NCBI RefSeq assembly: GCF_003351105.1
Contig: NZ_NKRG01000007.1
Location: 1 to 64,000, forward strand
Length of the DNA stretch: 64,000 bases
Direction: 5' to 3'
Source of the DNA: Thermosipho africanus Ob7
Lineage (GTDB): Bacteria > Thermotogota > Thermotogae > Thermotogales > Fervidobacteriaceae
The position numbers and the translations under genes were made by a program. Below, piece after piece: positions 1-7,734 of this stretch. A model generated the notes under the pieces. That model saw nothing but the letters and a program-made list of their open reading frames with translations. It was not told the DNA's origin and ran no database searches. Position 1 is the first letter of the stretch. Each line of letters begins with the position of its first letter.

Positions 1-298
1 TCTTGAGCTTTATACTTTTTTTAATAATTTTTTCAATCTATAGTGTATTGTCTAAAAAGATATTTTCTTAGATACACTCATTTAGATTTATCAAAGACAA
101 TGTTAGAAAATTTATTGAGTAATTTTTGTTGTTAAACAATATTGAAGTGAATATTATTGGGCTACACCTCCTTGTTGGTGATGTTTAGTACAAAAACAAT
201 TTTAACAAGTGTAGCCCTTTTTTACTTTTTACATTGGCCAGGGTCTTTGATTTTTGCCAATCTTAAATCAAAAACTTGACTATATTAATAAATGGCTA
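1..298. other. intergenic region at left window edge
   Basis: No open frame in this stretch looks like a gene. Apart from the hairpin at 159-225 it is AT-rich and without a recognisable RNA. A weaker inverted repeat (TTTGATTT ... AAATCAAA, about 251-277) lies just past the stop of the minus-strand permease and could help end that operon, although no T-run follows it on that strand. The upstream gene served by the forward terminator lies outside the window. Confidence 0.5.
159..225 (+). terminator. rho-independent terminator-like hairpin
   Basis: GGGCTACA (159-166) pairs with TGTAGCCC (210-217). An inner stem CTTGTT (171-176) pairs with AACAAG (204-209) across a 4-nt one-sided bulge. The T-rich tract starts at 218, so it reads as a plus-strand terminator for a gene left of the window. 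The long loop (about 27 nt) is unusual for a simple terminator. Confidence 0.55.
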
Positions 299-1054
299 TT
301 AATATTGTGAAATTTCACCTCTTTTTCTAACTACGTCTGCAAAGTAATTAAATAAGATAATTCCTACAAAAATATAAAGTAAAGAAGATGTTATCATATA
401 AATCCAATCATTAAATCTAACAGAAGATCCTTCTATCAAATTACTTAGTATTTTCATATAACCATTTGCTGGAACAATATATTTTACTATTCCTTTGTAA
501 TCACCTAGCAAAAGACCTATAATAGCAAATTGTGCTATATTTAGTAATGCTTGAGTTCTTTTGAATCTAAGAGTTATACCCGCTAAAATAAGACCTATAC
601 CATAACCTTGAAGCATTAGCAAAATTAAAGTGATTATAAAACTCATTGGTATAATTAAAGGTATCCCGGCTATTTTAAAAACAACTATAAGTATTAAAAA
701 TTCAAAAGGAATCATTATTAAAAAATTAGAAAATTGGTAAAAAAGGTAGATTGTTGAAGGGCCAACTGGTGAAATAAATGCCTGTTCAATTAATCCTATA
801 CTCATTTCATTTATAATAGTCCACGACAAATCTGTAATGGTTCCCAAAAAAGTAAACCATACAATATAACCTATTGCAAGTGCTTGAATACTTTCTCCTA
901 AATTTGCAGGATTTCCAAACTTTGTAACCCCCAAGACCATAAAGTAAAACAGCATTGTCATAATTGTGAAAAAAGATATTGTATTTAAATAATATCTTTT
1001 AAGTTCCGAAATTACCCTCAAAACGGTTCCTTTAAACACATTAAGATAGACCAT
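299..1054 (-). CDS. ABC-2 type transporter permease
   Basis: This is a 251-residue integral membrane protein with about six hydrophobic segments, the size and pattern of ABC-2 exporter permeases. A short cytoplasmic N-terminus precedes the first membrane helix at about residues 25-45. It should form a homodimer energised by the ATPase encoded just upstream, whose 3' end it overlaps by 14 bp. The start is the ATG at 1054, six bases behind a GAGGTG ribosome site; a longer GTG start at 1063 would sit on that site. It is the last gene of the minus-strand operon starting at 4499. The exported substrate cannot be told from sequence; lipids, peptides or drugs are typical of the family. Confidence 0.85.
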   Translation of the reverse strand: MVYLNVFKGTVLRVISELKRYYLNTISFFTIMTMLFYFMVLGVTKFGNPANLGESIQALAIGYIVWFTFLGTITDLSWTIINEMSIGLIEQAFISPVGPSTIYLFYQFSNFLIMIPFEFLILIVVFKIAGIPLIIPMSFIITLILLMLQGYGIGLILAGITLRFKRTQALLNIAQFAIIGLLLGDYKGIVKYIVPANGYMKILSNLIEGSSVRFNDWIYMITSSLLYIFVGIILFNYFADVVRKRGEISQY

Positions 1055-1976
1055 TTTCATCACCTCTTACAATATTTACAAAAACTTCTTCAAAGTTCAC
1101 CATAACACTTTCAAGGCGCTTTATTTCAATGTTTTTACTCTTAAAGTGTTCAAGGACTTCATATAATTGATCTATATTATCTATTTGAATGTTTAAAATC
1201 TTTTCTCCGTTTTCTTCGACAAGTGTTCCGAATTTTTTAAGCTCTTTATAACCATTATTGCTTAAAAAACTTATTTTAAATCTTTTTTTCTTGAAAGCAT
1301 CCAAAAGTTTTTCTTTTTTATCACTAACAACGACCTTACCTTTATTTATAATCAACACATGATTTGCCACTTTTTCAACAAGTTGCATATCATGAGTAGA
1401 TAAGAGTATGGTCTTTCCATCTTTTGCAAGTTTTTCAAGCATTTGTCTTACTTTTAATGAAGATTCAACATCCAAGCCGAGTGTTGGTTCATCTAAAAGA
1501 ATTAGCGGAGTATCAGGCAGTAATGCTATTCCAATTGCTAACCTTTGTTGCATACCTCTTGAAAGTTTTCCAGCAAGTTCGTTCTTTTTTTCAGTTAACT
1601 CTACAAAATCCAAAATTTCAGAAATTCTACTTTTTAAGTATTTTCCTCCTAAACCTCTTATATGACCAAAGTATTTTAGGTTTTCATAAACTGTCATCTT
1701 CCAATGAATATTTCTATTTCCTTCTAAAACTGCAGAAACATATTTTAGTGCATGTGAAGGATGTTTGTGAACATCTATGCCGTTTATATAGATTTCACCT
1801 TCATCTGGAATTATAAGCCTTAATATCGACTTTATAGTTGTAGTCTTTCCCGCACCGTTTGGTCCTAGAATTGCAAAGATTTCTCCCTTTTCAGTCTCAA
1901 AACTAATTCCTTTAATTGCTTCTACTTTTTTCCCTTTTGAAACATAGGTCTTTTTAAGATTTTTAACCTGCAGCAT
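1041..1976 (-). CDS. ABC transporter ATP-binding protein (ABC-2 exporter)
   Basis: The 311-residue protein is a single nucleotide-binding domain with a C-terminal extension typical of DrrA/CcmA-type exporter ATPases. Visible motifs are Walker A GPNGAGKTT (about 38-46), the signature LSRGMQQR, Walker B LILLDEPTLGLD and the switch histidine in STHD. The last 80 residues resemble the C-terminal domain of lipid and drug exporter ATPases. The start is the ATG at 1976 behind a GGGGGG ribosome site; an in-frame upstream extension to 2036 lies inside the MFS gene and lacks one. It overlaps the MFS gene by 14 bp and the permease by 14 bp, so the genes are translationally coupled. Substrate unknown. 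Confidence 0.9.
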   Translation of the reverse strand: MLQVKNLKKTYVSKGKKVEAIKGISFETEKGEIFAILGPNGAGKTTTIKSILRLIIPDEGEIYINGIDVHKHPSHALKYVSAVLEGNRNIHWKMTVYENLKYFGHIRGLGGKYLKSRISEILDFVELTEKKNELAGKLSRGMQQRLAIGIALLPDTPLILLDEPTLGLDVESSLKVRQMLEKLAKDGKTILLSTHDMQLVEKVANHVLIINKGKVVVSDKKEKLLDAFKKKRFKISFLSNNGYKELKKFGTLVEENGEKILNIQIDNIDQLYEVLEHFKSKNIEIKRLESVMVNFEEVFVNIVRGDENGLS

Positions 1977-3255
1977 CAAAATCCCCCCCAGCTTTTGGTT
2001 CATATACCTGTTGTGGTGCAATAACAAAGAAAACAATGGATATAGCTAGGGCTAAAAAGTTAACTACCAAAAAAAGAATATGTGCGGCCATAACATCAAT
2101 TAAAAATCCATATATGACCGCACCAAGTGGTACCATAATCTGAGAAAAAATTTCAAGCGTTGAAAAAACTCTTGACCTTATTTCAGAGGGGGTCATGAGT
2201 TGCAAATTTGTTGAAATTGGGATATTTACCAAAGTATTAAATGTACCAACTATAAAGTAGATAATAGATGTAAGCCAGAAAAATTTCCATATGGAAAATT
2301 TAACAAGAACGTTTGGGAAAATCAATATTGTAAATGCAAAAATTGCTAAACTTTGAATAGATATTCCAGATATCATTAAAGTTTTGTTTTTTGCATTTTT
2401 TAAAAGGGACATTAGAAAGACGTTTCCTGCAAGCATTCCAATTGTAAAAAATGTTTGCACAAAACCATATTGTTGAGCACTCATTTTTACTATCTGCCTT
2501 AAAACATACGGCTCAACTACCTGGAATAATGGAGACATTAAAAAGTTAATTATCATTGCAAATGTAAATAGATATTTTAATCCTTCATTTTTAAAAATGA
2601 AAGTTAAGCCTTCCTTGAATTCACTAAAAAACGAAGAAACACTTAATTTAGACCTTTTAGAAAATTTTACTTTATATACAATAAACATTTCACTAATTGC
2701 CGATAGTACAAATGAAGTACCGTTAATTAAAAATACAGCAAATATTCCAAAAAGTCCATATATAATTCCACCTAAAATTGGTCCGATTATCATAGAAAAA
2801 GAATTAACACTACCAAGTACAGAATTTGCTGATCTTAGTTTATCCTCAGAAACTATATCAGGGATCATGGCTGTAGTTGCAGCTCCAAAAAAGCCATCAA
2901 AAACTGCAACAAATGCCTGAATAACAAATAAAATTAATATATTAAGACTATTAGTATATGAAAGTAATGCAAGAAAAAGTATTAAAAATCCGCGGACAAA
3001 GTCTGTGAAAACCATTATATTTTTTCTATTAAACCTATCTCCCAAGACCCCGGCAAAAGGGGCAACCGAGAGTCTTGGAAGAATACTAAGTAAAGTAAAT
3101 ATTCCCATTGCAGCTCCTGAACCTGTAACGTCTAAAATATACAAAGGAATTGCAATCATCTGTATTCCTGAACCTATTAAAGATACTAATCTTCCAACAA
3201 TATAAAGCAAAAAATTCTTTGTAAAAAGTTTATTTGTTGAGTCTGTTCTCCTCAC
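1963..3255 (-). CDS. major facilitator superfamily transporter
   Basis: This is a 430-residue MFS carrier with about twelve hydrophobic helices and the loop-2/3 motif GDRFNRK (residues about 75-81), as in the MFS_3/enterobactin-exporter-like group (macrolide and siderophore efflux relatives). The GTG at 3255 follows a GGGGTGG ribosome site by seven bases and is preferred; an upstream in-frame ATG at 3273 is possible. It overlaps the bactofilin-like gene upstream and the ABC ATPase downstream. With the ABC exporter it gives the operon two different export systems. The substrate is not readable from sequence. Confidence 0.85.
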   Translation of the reverse strand: MRRTDSTNKLFTKNFLLYIVGRLVSLIGSGIQMIAIPLYILDVTGSGAAMGIFTLLSILPRLSVAPFAGVLGDRFNRKNIMVFTDFVRGFLILFLALLSYTNSLNILILFVIQAFVAVFDGFFGAATTAMIPDIVSEDKLRSANSVLGSVNSFSMIIGPILGGIIYGLFGIFAVFLINGTSFVLSAISEMFIVYKVKFSKRSKLSVSSFFSEFKEGLTFIFKNEGLKYLFTFAMIINFLMSPLFQVVEPYVLRQIVKMSAQQYGFVQTFFTIGMLAGNVFLMSLLKNAKNKTLMISGISIQSLAIFAFTILIFPNVLVKFSIWKFFWLTSIIYFIVGTFNTLVNIPISTNLQLMTPSEIRSRVFSTLEIFSQIMVPLGAVIYGFLIDVMAAHILFLVVNFLALAISIVFFVIAPQQVYEPKAGGDFDAAG

Positions 3256-4132
3256 AGTTAAGCCACCCCGCATTCAATTTTCCATTTCCCCAGATAACTT
3301 CGCATGTAACATTTCCTGATGAAATAACTCCATTTAGTTCTATATTTTCAGCATGTACATTTCCTGAACTAATTGATCCATCCTGATAAACTGTTATATT
3401 CTCAGCCTTTACGTTTCCCGTTTTCACAGTTCCTTCAACTATTAATTCTTCTGTTTCAATATTTCCACAAGAAATGGTTCCAATAGCTCTTATCTTATCT
3501 GCTTTTAGATTTCCACAGGCTAATTTTCCTTTAACTATTACTTCTTCAGCTACAATATCATCATCGGTTTTAAATTCTTTACCTTCTTCTACAATCAATG
3601 TTTCAAATTTTTGAGTCTTTTTAGACTTTTTAAAATTTCCATTTTTAATTTCAAACCCTGACAAAAATGGTTTTAAAAATACTTTAAACAATCCCTTCAA
3701 TAATAAATTGTTTACTCTTGTAAGTCCTCCCTTAACTTTTGGTGGAGTACCTTCTTCTTTACTTGCTACAATATTTAAACTTCCGTTTATAACTCCCCCG
3801 TTCCATTTTACCCTTGAGCCAACAATATTCATGTCCCCTTTTACTTCACCAGAAAATGTTAGTTTTCCCATAACAATCGAACAATCACCATTTACAATTC
3901 CTTTTATAACAGCTTCTCCATTTACGATATTAATATCACCTTCAAAAACCTCTCCCTCTTCTATTACTGTTATTTCACCTACTTTTGTCTCGACATTTTC
4001 GTCTGAACTTTCAAAATTTTCATCTTTATAATCTTCTCTTTGTTTTATTGCTTCAATAAGTGCTTCTGCCTCTTCAGTTGTAATTTCTCCATTTTTAAGA
4101 GCTTCTAAAACTTTTCTAATTTCTTCATTCAT
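3230..4132 (-). CDS. bactofilin-like polymer-forming beta-helix protein with short N-terminal helical domain
   Basis: The 300-residue protein begins with a helical segment (residues 1-32, ending in TTEEAEALIEAIKQR) like the small N-terminal modules found in front of YvlB/DUF4097-type and SHOCT-like proteins. The rest is a succession of short strands with a periodic G-(N/D)-x-x-(A/V) pattern, for example GNLKADKI, GNIETEEL, GNVKAENI and GNVHAENI, as in bactofilins and other right-handed beta-helix polymer formers. A basic or hydrophobic insert near residues 140-165 interrupts the helix. There is no signal peptide, so it should be cytoplasmic, possibly membrane-associated. It overlaps DUF2089 upstream by 8 bp and is co-transcribed with it. 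The family link is by repeat pattern; its cellular role here is unknown. Confidence 0.7.
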   Translation of the reverse strand: MNEEIRKVLEALKNGEITTEEAEALIEAIKQREDYKDENFESSDENVETKVGEITVIEEGEVFEGDINIVNGEAVIKGIVNGDCSIVMGKLTFSGEVKGDMNIVGSRVKWNGGVINGSLNIVASKEEGTPPKVKGGLTRVNNLLLKGLFKVFLKPFLSGFEIKNGNFKKSKKTQKFETLIVEEGKEFKTDDDIVAEEVIVKGKLACGNLKADKIRAIGTISCGNIETEELIVEGTVKTGNVKAENITVYQDGSISSGNVHAENIELNGVISSGNVTCEVIWGNGKLNAGWLNCEENRLNK

Positions 4133-4499
4133 TTTTCTCTCCCCCTTTTCTCTTAATAATGTTTAAAGCATCTTCCACTGAAATCAATTTCTTCTTTAAT
4201 TTTTCAAAAACATCATCTTGATCATCAACTTCAGAATCTCCTATTGGTTTAAGTCCCATTTTATCGAGTAGCTTTTCAAGTCTTCCACGAAGGGTAAAAT
4301 ATCCAATCCCTGTTACACGTTCCATTTCTTTTAAGTTTCCTCTACTTCTCAAGAACAAAATTATAAAATTCATATCCTCTTCTTCCAAAAATGCAAGTGG
4401 CGAAACTGTGAACATTCCAGAAACTGTAACATTATCATGCACACATTTTAGTTGAGTTACCTTCATTGGTTTTCCGCAAACCGGACATTTTGGTAGCAT
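4125..4499 (-). CDS. DUF2089 family zinc-ribbon/HTH putative regulator
   Basis: This is a 124-residue protein of the DUF2089 family. It starts with a zinc-ribbon-like CPVCGKPM and a second cysteine in LKCVHD. A helical region follows (about 40-85), with RSRGNLKEMERVTGIGYFT then LRGRLEKLLDKMG, that resembles a winged HTH or sigma region-4-like DNA-binding segment. The C-terminal tail (about 98-124) is a helix also seen in short regulator tails. It is the first gene of the operon, behind a near-perfect promoter with repeated TTCAAAATTT boxes, which suggests it may autoregulate this operon. The regulatory role is inferred; family membership is fairly firm. Confidence 0.8.
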   Translation of the reverse strand: MLPKCPVCGKPMKVTQLKCVHDNVTVSGMFTVSPLAFLEEEDMNFIILFLRSRGNLKEMERVTGIGYFTLRGRLEKLLDKMGLKPIGDSEVDDQDDVFEKLKKKLISVEDALNIIKRKGGEKNE

Positions 4500-4514
4500 T
4501 CACTCTCACCTCCA

Positions 4515-4542
4515 AAAATTTTGAACAACGATTCAAAATTTT
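4515..4542. promoter_or_regulatory. inverted repeat in leader of the DUF2089 operon (putative operator)
   Basis: AAAATTTTGAA (4515-4525) and TTCAAAATTTT (4532-4542) form 11-bp perfect arms around CAACGA. Further TTCAAAATTT copies occur at 4611-4620 and 4632-4641, on either side of the -10 box. A regulator encoded in the operon is the simplest reader. A purely AT-rich coincidence is possible. Confidence 0.5.
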
Positions 4543-4620
4543 AAAATAATTAAATCGGCAATTTTTGCTTTTTAATACAAATGATATGTCCTATTGTTCT
4601 ATTTCCTCTTTTCAAAATTT

Positions 4621-4649
4621 ATTATACTCTTTTCAAAATTTTTTGTCAA
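4621..4649 (-). promoter_or_regulatory. consensus sigma-A promoter of the DUF2089-bactofilin-MFS-ABC operon
   Basis: On the minus strand TTGACA (4649-4644) and TATAAT (4626-4621) are separated by exactly 17 bp, a full match to the vegetative consensus. The leader to the DUF2089 start at 4499 is about 115 nt long and contains the inverted repeat at 4515-4542. Confidence 0.8.
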
Positions 4650-4720
4650 ATTGCAAAAAAATTTGATTATTATATGAAATATTTAAAAAATATATGTATT
4701 TTAATGCAAATTGCAGTTTA

Positions 4721-4748
4721 TTGACAATAAATGTATTTTTGATAAAAT
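4721..4748 (+). promoter_or_regulatory. promoter of tRNA-Thr
   Basis: TTGACA (4721-4726) and TAAAAT (4743-4748) are separated by 16 bp. Transcription would begin about 12 nt before the mature 5' end of the tRNA. Confidence 0.7.
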
Positions 4749-4767
4749 TGCTATGAGGAGTAATAGC

Positions 4768-4843
4768 GCCAACGTAGCTCAACCGGTAGAGCGGCGCATT
4801 CGTAATGCGTAGGTTGCGGGTTCGAGTCCCGCCGTTGGCTCCA
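4768..4843 (+). tRNA. tRNA-Thr (anticodon CGT)
   Basis: The 76-nt cloverleaf has acceptor arm GCCAACG (4768-4774) paired with CGTTGGC (4833-4839), discriminator T4840 and encoded CCA 4841-4843. The D arm is GCTC/GAGC, the anticodon stem GCGCA/TGCGT with loop TTCGTAA, and the T arm GCGGG TTCGAGT CCCGC. The anticodon is CGT, which reads the threonine codon ACG. It lies alone between its own promoter and terminator, upstream of obgE. Confidence 0.97.
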
Positions 4844-4868
4844 TTCCCCCGTTGAAGGGGGAATTTTT
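4843..4868 (+). terminator. terminator after tRNA-Thr
   Basis: ATTCCCCC (4843-4850), loop GTTGAA, then GGGGGAAT (4857-4864) and a T-run to 4868. The stem begins at the last base of the tRNA CCA end. Confidence 0.85.
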
Positions 4869-4899
4869 GTTTTGGTAAAATAATTGTGAGGTGATATAA

Positions 4900-6204
4900 A
4901 TGCAAAAGGCAGATTTTATTGACAGAATAGTTATATATGTAAAAGGTGGAAAAGGCGGAGATGGTTCTGCAAGTTTTAGACACGAAAAGTACGTACCAAA
5001 AGGTGGTCCTGATGGTGGAGACGGTGGAAATGGTGGCTACGTATTTTTAAAGGCTAATCCAAATCTTTCAACTCTTTTAAGTGTATCAGAAAAGAAAAAA
5101 TACATTGCTGAGAATGGTGAAAATGGAAAAGGAAAGAAAATGCATGGAAGAAATGGAAAAGACGTTGTAATAGATGTTCCAGTTGGCACTGTTGTGAAAG
5201 ACTTTGAAACAGGGGAAATAATAGCAGACCTTGACAAGCCTGGAATGGTTGTCTGTGTAGCTCGTGGAGGAAAAGGAGGTCGTGGAAACGTCCATTTTAA
5301 ATCTTCTACGATGAGAGCACCAAAAATATCAGAAAGAGGTTTTGAAGGAGAAGAGAGAAAGTTAGTTCTTGAACTAAAACTTCTTGCAGATGTAGGACTT
5401 GTTGGCTATCCAAATGTTGGGAAAAGTTCATTTATATCAAAAATAAGCAACGCAAGGCCAAAAATTGCAAATTATCCGTTTACAACCACGATACCTAATC
5501 TTGGTGTTGTAACGGTAAATGAACTACAGTTTGTAGTTGCAGATATTCCAGGACTTATAAAAGGTGCAAGTAAAGGAGCAGGGCTCGGAAATGTGTTTTT
5601 AAGACATGTTGAAAGATGTAGTGTAATAGCGCATATCGTAGATATTTCGGGAATGGAAGGAAGAGATCCTGTCCAAGATTACTTTGACATTAGAAATGAA
5701 CTTGAACATTTTAGCAGTGAACTTGCTCAAAAAGAAGAAATTATAATAGCCAACAAAATAGACCTCATATCCAAAGAGGAATTAGAAAAAAGACTTGAAA
5801 AATTAAGAAAAGAGACTGGAAAACAAATTTTTCCTACAAGTATAATAACAGGAGAAGGAATAGAAAAAATTGTTTACAAACTTGCGGAAATAGTTAAGGA
5901 AAGTAAAAAATTCCATACTCAATCGGAAGTTGTAAACGAACAAATTAAGCGTCCAAAGCCTCTCTGGAAAGAACTACCTGAAAGGTTCAATATTGAGATT
6001 ATAAAAGAAGGCAATGACTTTATTGTTACCGGCACTTATGTCGAAGAATGGGCTAAGAGGTTGAATTTAAATCAAAAAGATGGTTATAGAAAATTTATGG
6101 AACTTCTAGAGAAAAATGGTCTTGAAAAGAAATTAAAAGAGGCAGGGATAAAAGATGGCGATACAGTTTGGGTTGCCCAAAGAGCTTTTGAATACAAAGA
6201 ATAG
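4900..6204 (+). CDS. obgE: GTPase Obg/CgtA
   Basis: The 434-residue protein has the three-domain Obg architecture. The glycine-rich Obg fold (residues 1-158) contains repeats such as GGKGGDGS and GPDGGDGG. The G domain (about 159-330) has Walker [14 protein letters not shown] and NKID. The C-terminal OCT domain (about 350-425) includes [12 protein letters not shown]. Obg is an essential ribosome-associated GTPase acting in 50S maturation and stress signalling. The ATG at 4900 follows a GAGGTG ribosome site. It overlaps nadD by about 50 bp. A weak TTGAAG-N18-TAAAAT (4852-4881) overlapping the tRNA terminator may be its promoter. Confidence 0.97.
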   Translation: MQKADFIDRIVIYVKGGKGGDGSASFRHEKYVPKGGPDGGDGGNGGYVFLKANPNLSTLLSVSEKKKYIAENGENGKGKKMHGRNGKDVVIDVPVGTVVKDFETGEIIADLDKPGMVVCVARGGKGGRGNVHFKSSTMRAPKISERGFEGEERKLVLELKLLADVGLVGYPNVGKSSFISKISNARPKIANYPFTTTIPNLGVVTVNELQFVVADIPGLIKGASKGAGLGNVFLRHVERCSVIAHIVDISGMEGRDPVQDYFDIRNELEHFSSELAQKEEIIIANKIDLISKEELEKRLEKLRKETGKQIFPTSIITGEGIEKIVYKLAEIVKESKKFHTQSEVVNEQIKRPKPLWKELPERFNIEIIKEGNDFIVTGTYVEEWAKRLNLNQKDGYRKFMELLEKNGLEKKLKEAGIKDGDTVWVAQRAFEYKE

Positions 6205-6781
6205 TCTTGTAATATTTGGAGGATCATTTAATCCTCCTCACAATGGGCATATAATAATTGCACAATTAGTAAGAGAAATGTTTAAATATGCAGATATGCA
6301 TATTGTAACAAGTTCAACACCTCCTCACAAGCATGTTGATGTTGATTTTAAAACAAGATTTTATTTAACAAAGAAAGCATTTGAAAAGGTAAAAGGTGTT
6401 GAAATAAGTGATATTGAAAATAAGCTTGGTGGTATAAGTTATGCAATTAACACTATAGAATATTACGAAAAATATTACGAAAGCATCTTCTTTTTGGTCG
6501 GAGAAGATGCTCTTTTTTCTATTGAAAAATGGTATAGATATGAAGATATTTTAAAAAAAGTAAAGATGCTTGTATATCCAAGATACAAAGACAAAACTTT
6601 ATATGAAAGGGCAAATAATGTGCTAAAAGAACTTTCAAATTCTATATATATACTAGATCTTCCCCTTATTCAAATTTCATCAACGATTGTAAGGGAAAGG
6701 GTTAAAAATAAACAAAGTATATATGGTTTTGTCCCAGAAAGCATTATTGAATTAGTCGAGGAGGTATACGGTGATAGGTAA
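6155..6781 (+). CDS. nadD: nicotinate-nucleotide adenylyltransferase
   Basis: The protein (208 residues from the ATG at 6155) carries the nucleotidyltransferase signature [12 protein letters not shown] and the C-terminal [10 protein letters not shown], typical of NadD, which transfers AMP from ATP to NaMN in NAD synthesis. Family members begin only a few residues before the FGGSFNPPH motif, so the true start may be one of several in-frame TTG codons between 6167 and 6200. The 6155 ATG creates a 50-bp overlap with obgE. The stop overlaps dus. A terminator-like hairpin with a T-run lies inside the gene (6482-6517). The obgE-nadD order is common in bacteria. Confidence 0.93.
   Translation: MAIQFGLPKELLNTKNSLVIFGGSFNPPHNGHIIIAQLVREMFKYADMHIVTSSTPPHKHVDVDFKTRFYLTKKAFEKVKGVEISDIENKLGGISYAINTIEYYEKYYESIFFLVGEDALFSIEKWYRYEDILKKVKMLVYPRYKDKTLYERANNVLKELSNSIYILDLPLIQISSTIVRERVKNKQSIYGFVPESIIELVEEVYGDR
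6482..6517 (+). terminator. terminator-like hairpin inside nadD
   Basis: AGCATCTTCT (6482-6491) pairs perfectly with AGAAGATGCT (6502-6511) over a 10-nt loop and is followed by CTTTTTTCT. It has the shape of an intrinsic terminator but lies in the coding sequence, where it encodes the conserved GEDAL region of NadD. Function uncertain. Confidence 0.4.
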
Positions 6782-7661
6782 AATTGGTCTTGCTCCAATG
6801 GCCGGAGTAACTAACTGGAGCTTTAGAAAGCTCTGCTTTGGATTTGGGGCAGAGTTTGCATACACAGAGATGATAAGTGCTGAAAGTGTAATTAGAAATT
6901 TAAAAATAAACGAGTATTATTTTCCAAAACCTGAGGAGAAAGACAAAGTAGCAATCCAAATCTTTGGATCTGACCCATTTGTTATGGCGAAAGCTGCTTC
7001 AATGCTTGAAAATATGGGGGCGTGGATAGATATAAATGCAGGGTGCCCTGTAAAAAAAGTTGTAAAAAAAGGTGCTGGTAGCGCCCTATTAAAAGATCTA
7101 AATAGGTTAAAAAATATAATTATGCAAGTAAAGTCAGCTGTAAGTTGTAAAGTTTCAGTTAAGGTAAGGATAGGATTTGAAAAAGATGAATTTGAAAAAA
7201 TATATGACACAGTTGTTGATGCTGGAGCCGATATGATCGCAGTGCACGGTCGAACCGCAAAACAAATGTACTCTGGAAAGGCTACGTGGAATATAAAAAA
7301 CAAAGGTTATATTCCACTTTATATTAACGGAGATATACATTCACTTTCTGATGCAAAACGTGCTATGGAAATTTCAAAAGCTGATGGAGTATTGATAGCA
7401 AGAGCAAGTATTGGAAAACCATGGGTATTTAATGATAAACCCCCTTCATTGTCTGAAATTAAAAAGATCATTTTGTATCATATAGATCTTCTTTACAGTG
7501 AAATAGGAGAACGTGCTGCCCAAGAATTTAGAAAATTTGTAGCAGGTTATACAAAAAATTTACCAAATTCAAGACAATTTAGAGCAAAAGTCATGAAAAT
7601 AAATGACGTGGAGACTTTAAAGAAAGCTTTCGAAGAATATCTTACATCTATTTCATTTTAG
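6771..7661 (+). CDS. dus: tRNA-dihydrouridine synthase
   Basis: This 296-residue FMN enzyme reduces uridines in the D-loop of tRNA. It shows the Dus N-terminus LAPMAGVTNWSFRKLC, the catalytic-cysteine motif NAGCPVKKV (about residues 90-98), VKVRIGF, the flavin-contacting VHGRTAKQMYSG and NGDI. The GTG start at 6771 lies six bases behind GAGGAGG and overlaps the nadD stop by 11 bp. Its specificity (DusA, B or C type position) cannot be set from sequence alone. The enzyme is slightly short at the C-terminal helical domain compared with 320-residue homologues. Confidence 0.93.
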   Translation: MIGKIGLAPMAGVTNWSFRKLCFGFGAEFAYTEMISAESVIRNLKINEYYFPKPEEKDKVAIQIFGSDPFVMAKAASMLENMGAWIDINAGCPVKKVVKKGAGSALLKDLNRLKNIIMQVKSAVSCKVSVKVRIGFEKDEFEKIYDTVVDAGADMIAVHGRTAKQMYSGKATWNIKNKGYIPLYINGDIHSLSDAKRAMEISKADGVLIARASIGKPWVFNDKPPSLSEIKKIILYHIDLLYSEIGERAAQEFRKFVAGYTKNLPNSRQFRAKVMKINDVETLKKAFEEYLTSISF

Positions 7662-7734
7662 CGTTTCATTCTTAAAGATTTTAAATTGGAAGTGCGTTGA
7701 AAATCATAATAAAATATTAGTGAGGTGAAAATAT

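Noticed and set aside
4852-4881. obgE promoter TTGAAG-N18-TAAAAT
   Set aside because: It overlaps the tRNA terminator and its -35 is poor; kept only as a remark in the obgE entry.
4633-4983. Minus-strand frame of 116 codons containing TRTRNLRITNAPLYRLSYVG
   Set aside because: This is the antisense translation of the tRNA-Thr gene, a well-known false protein. It has no ribosome site and overlaps obgE.
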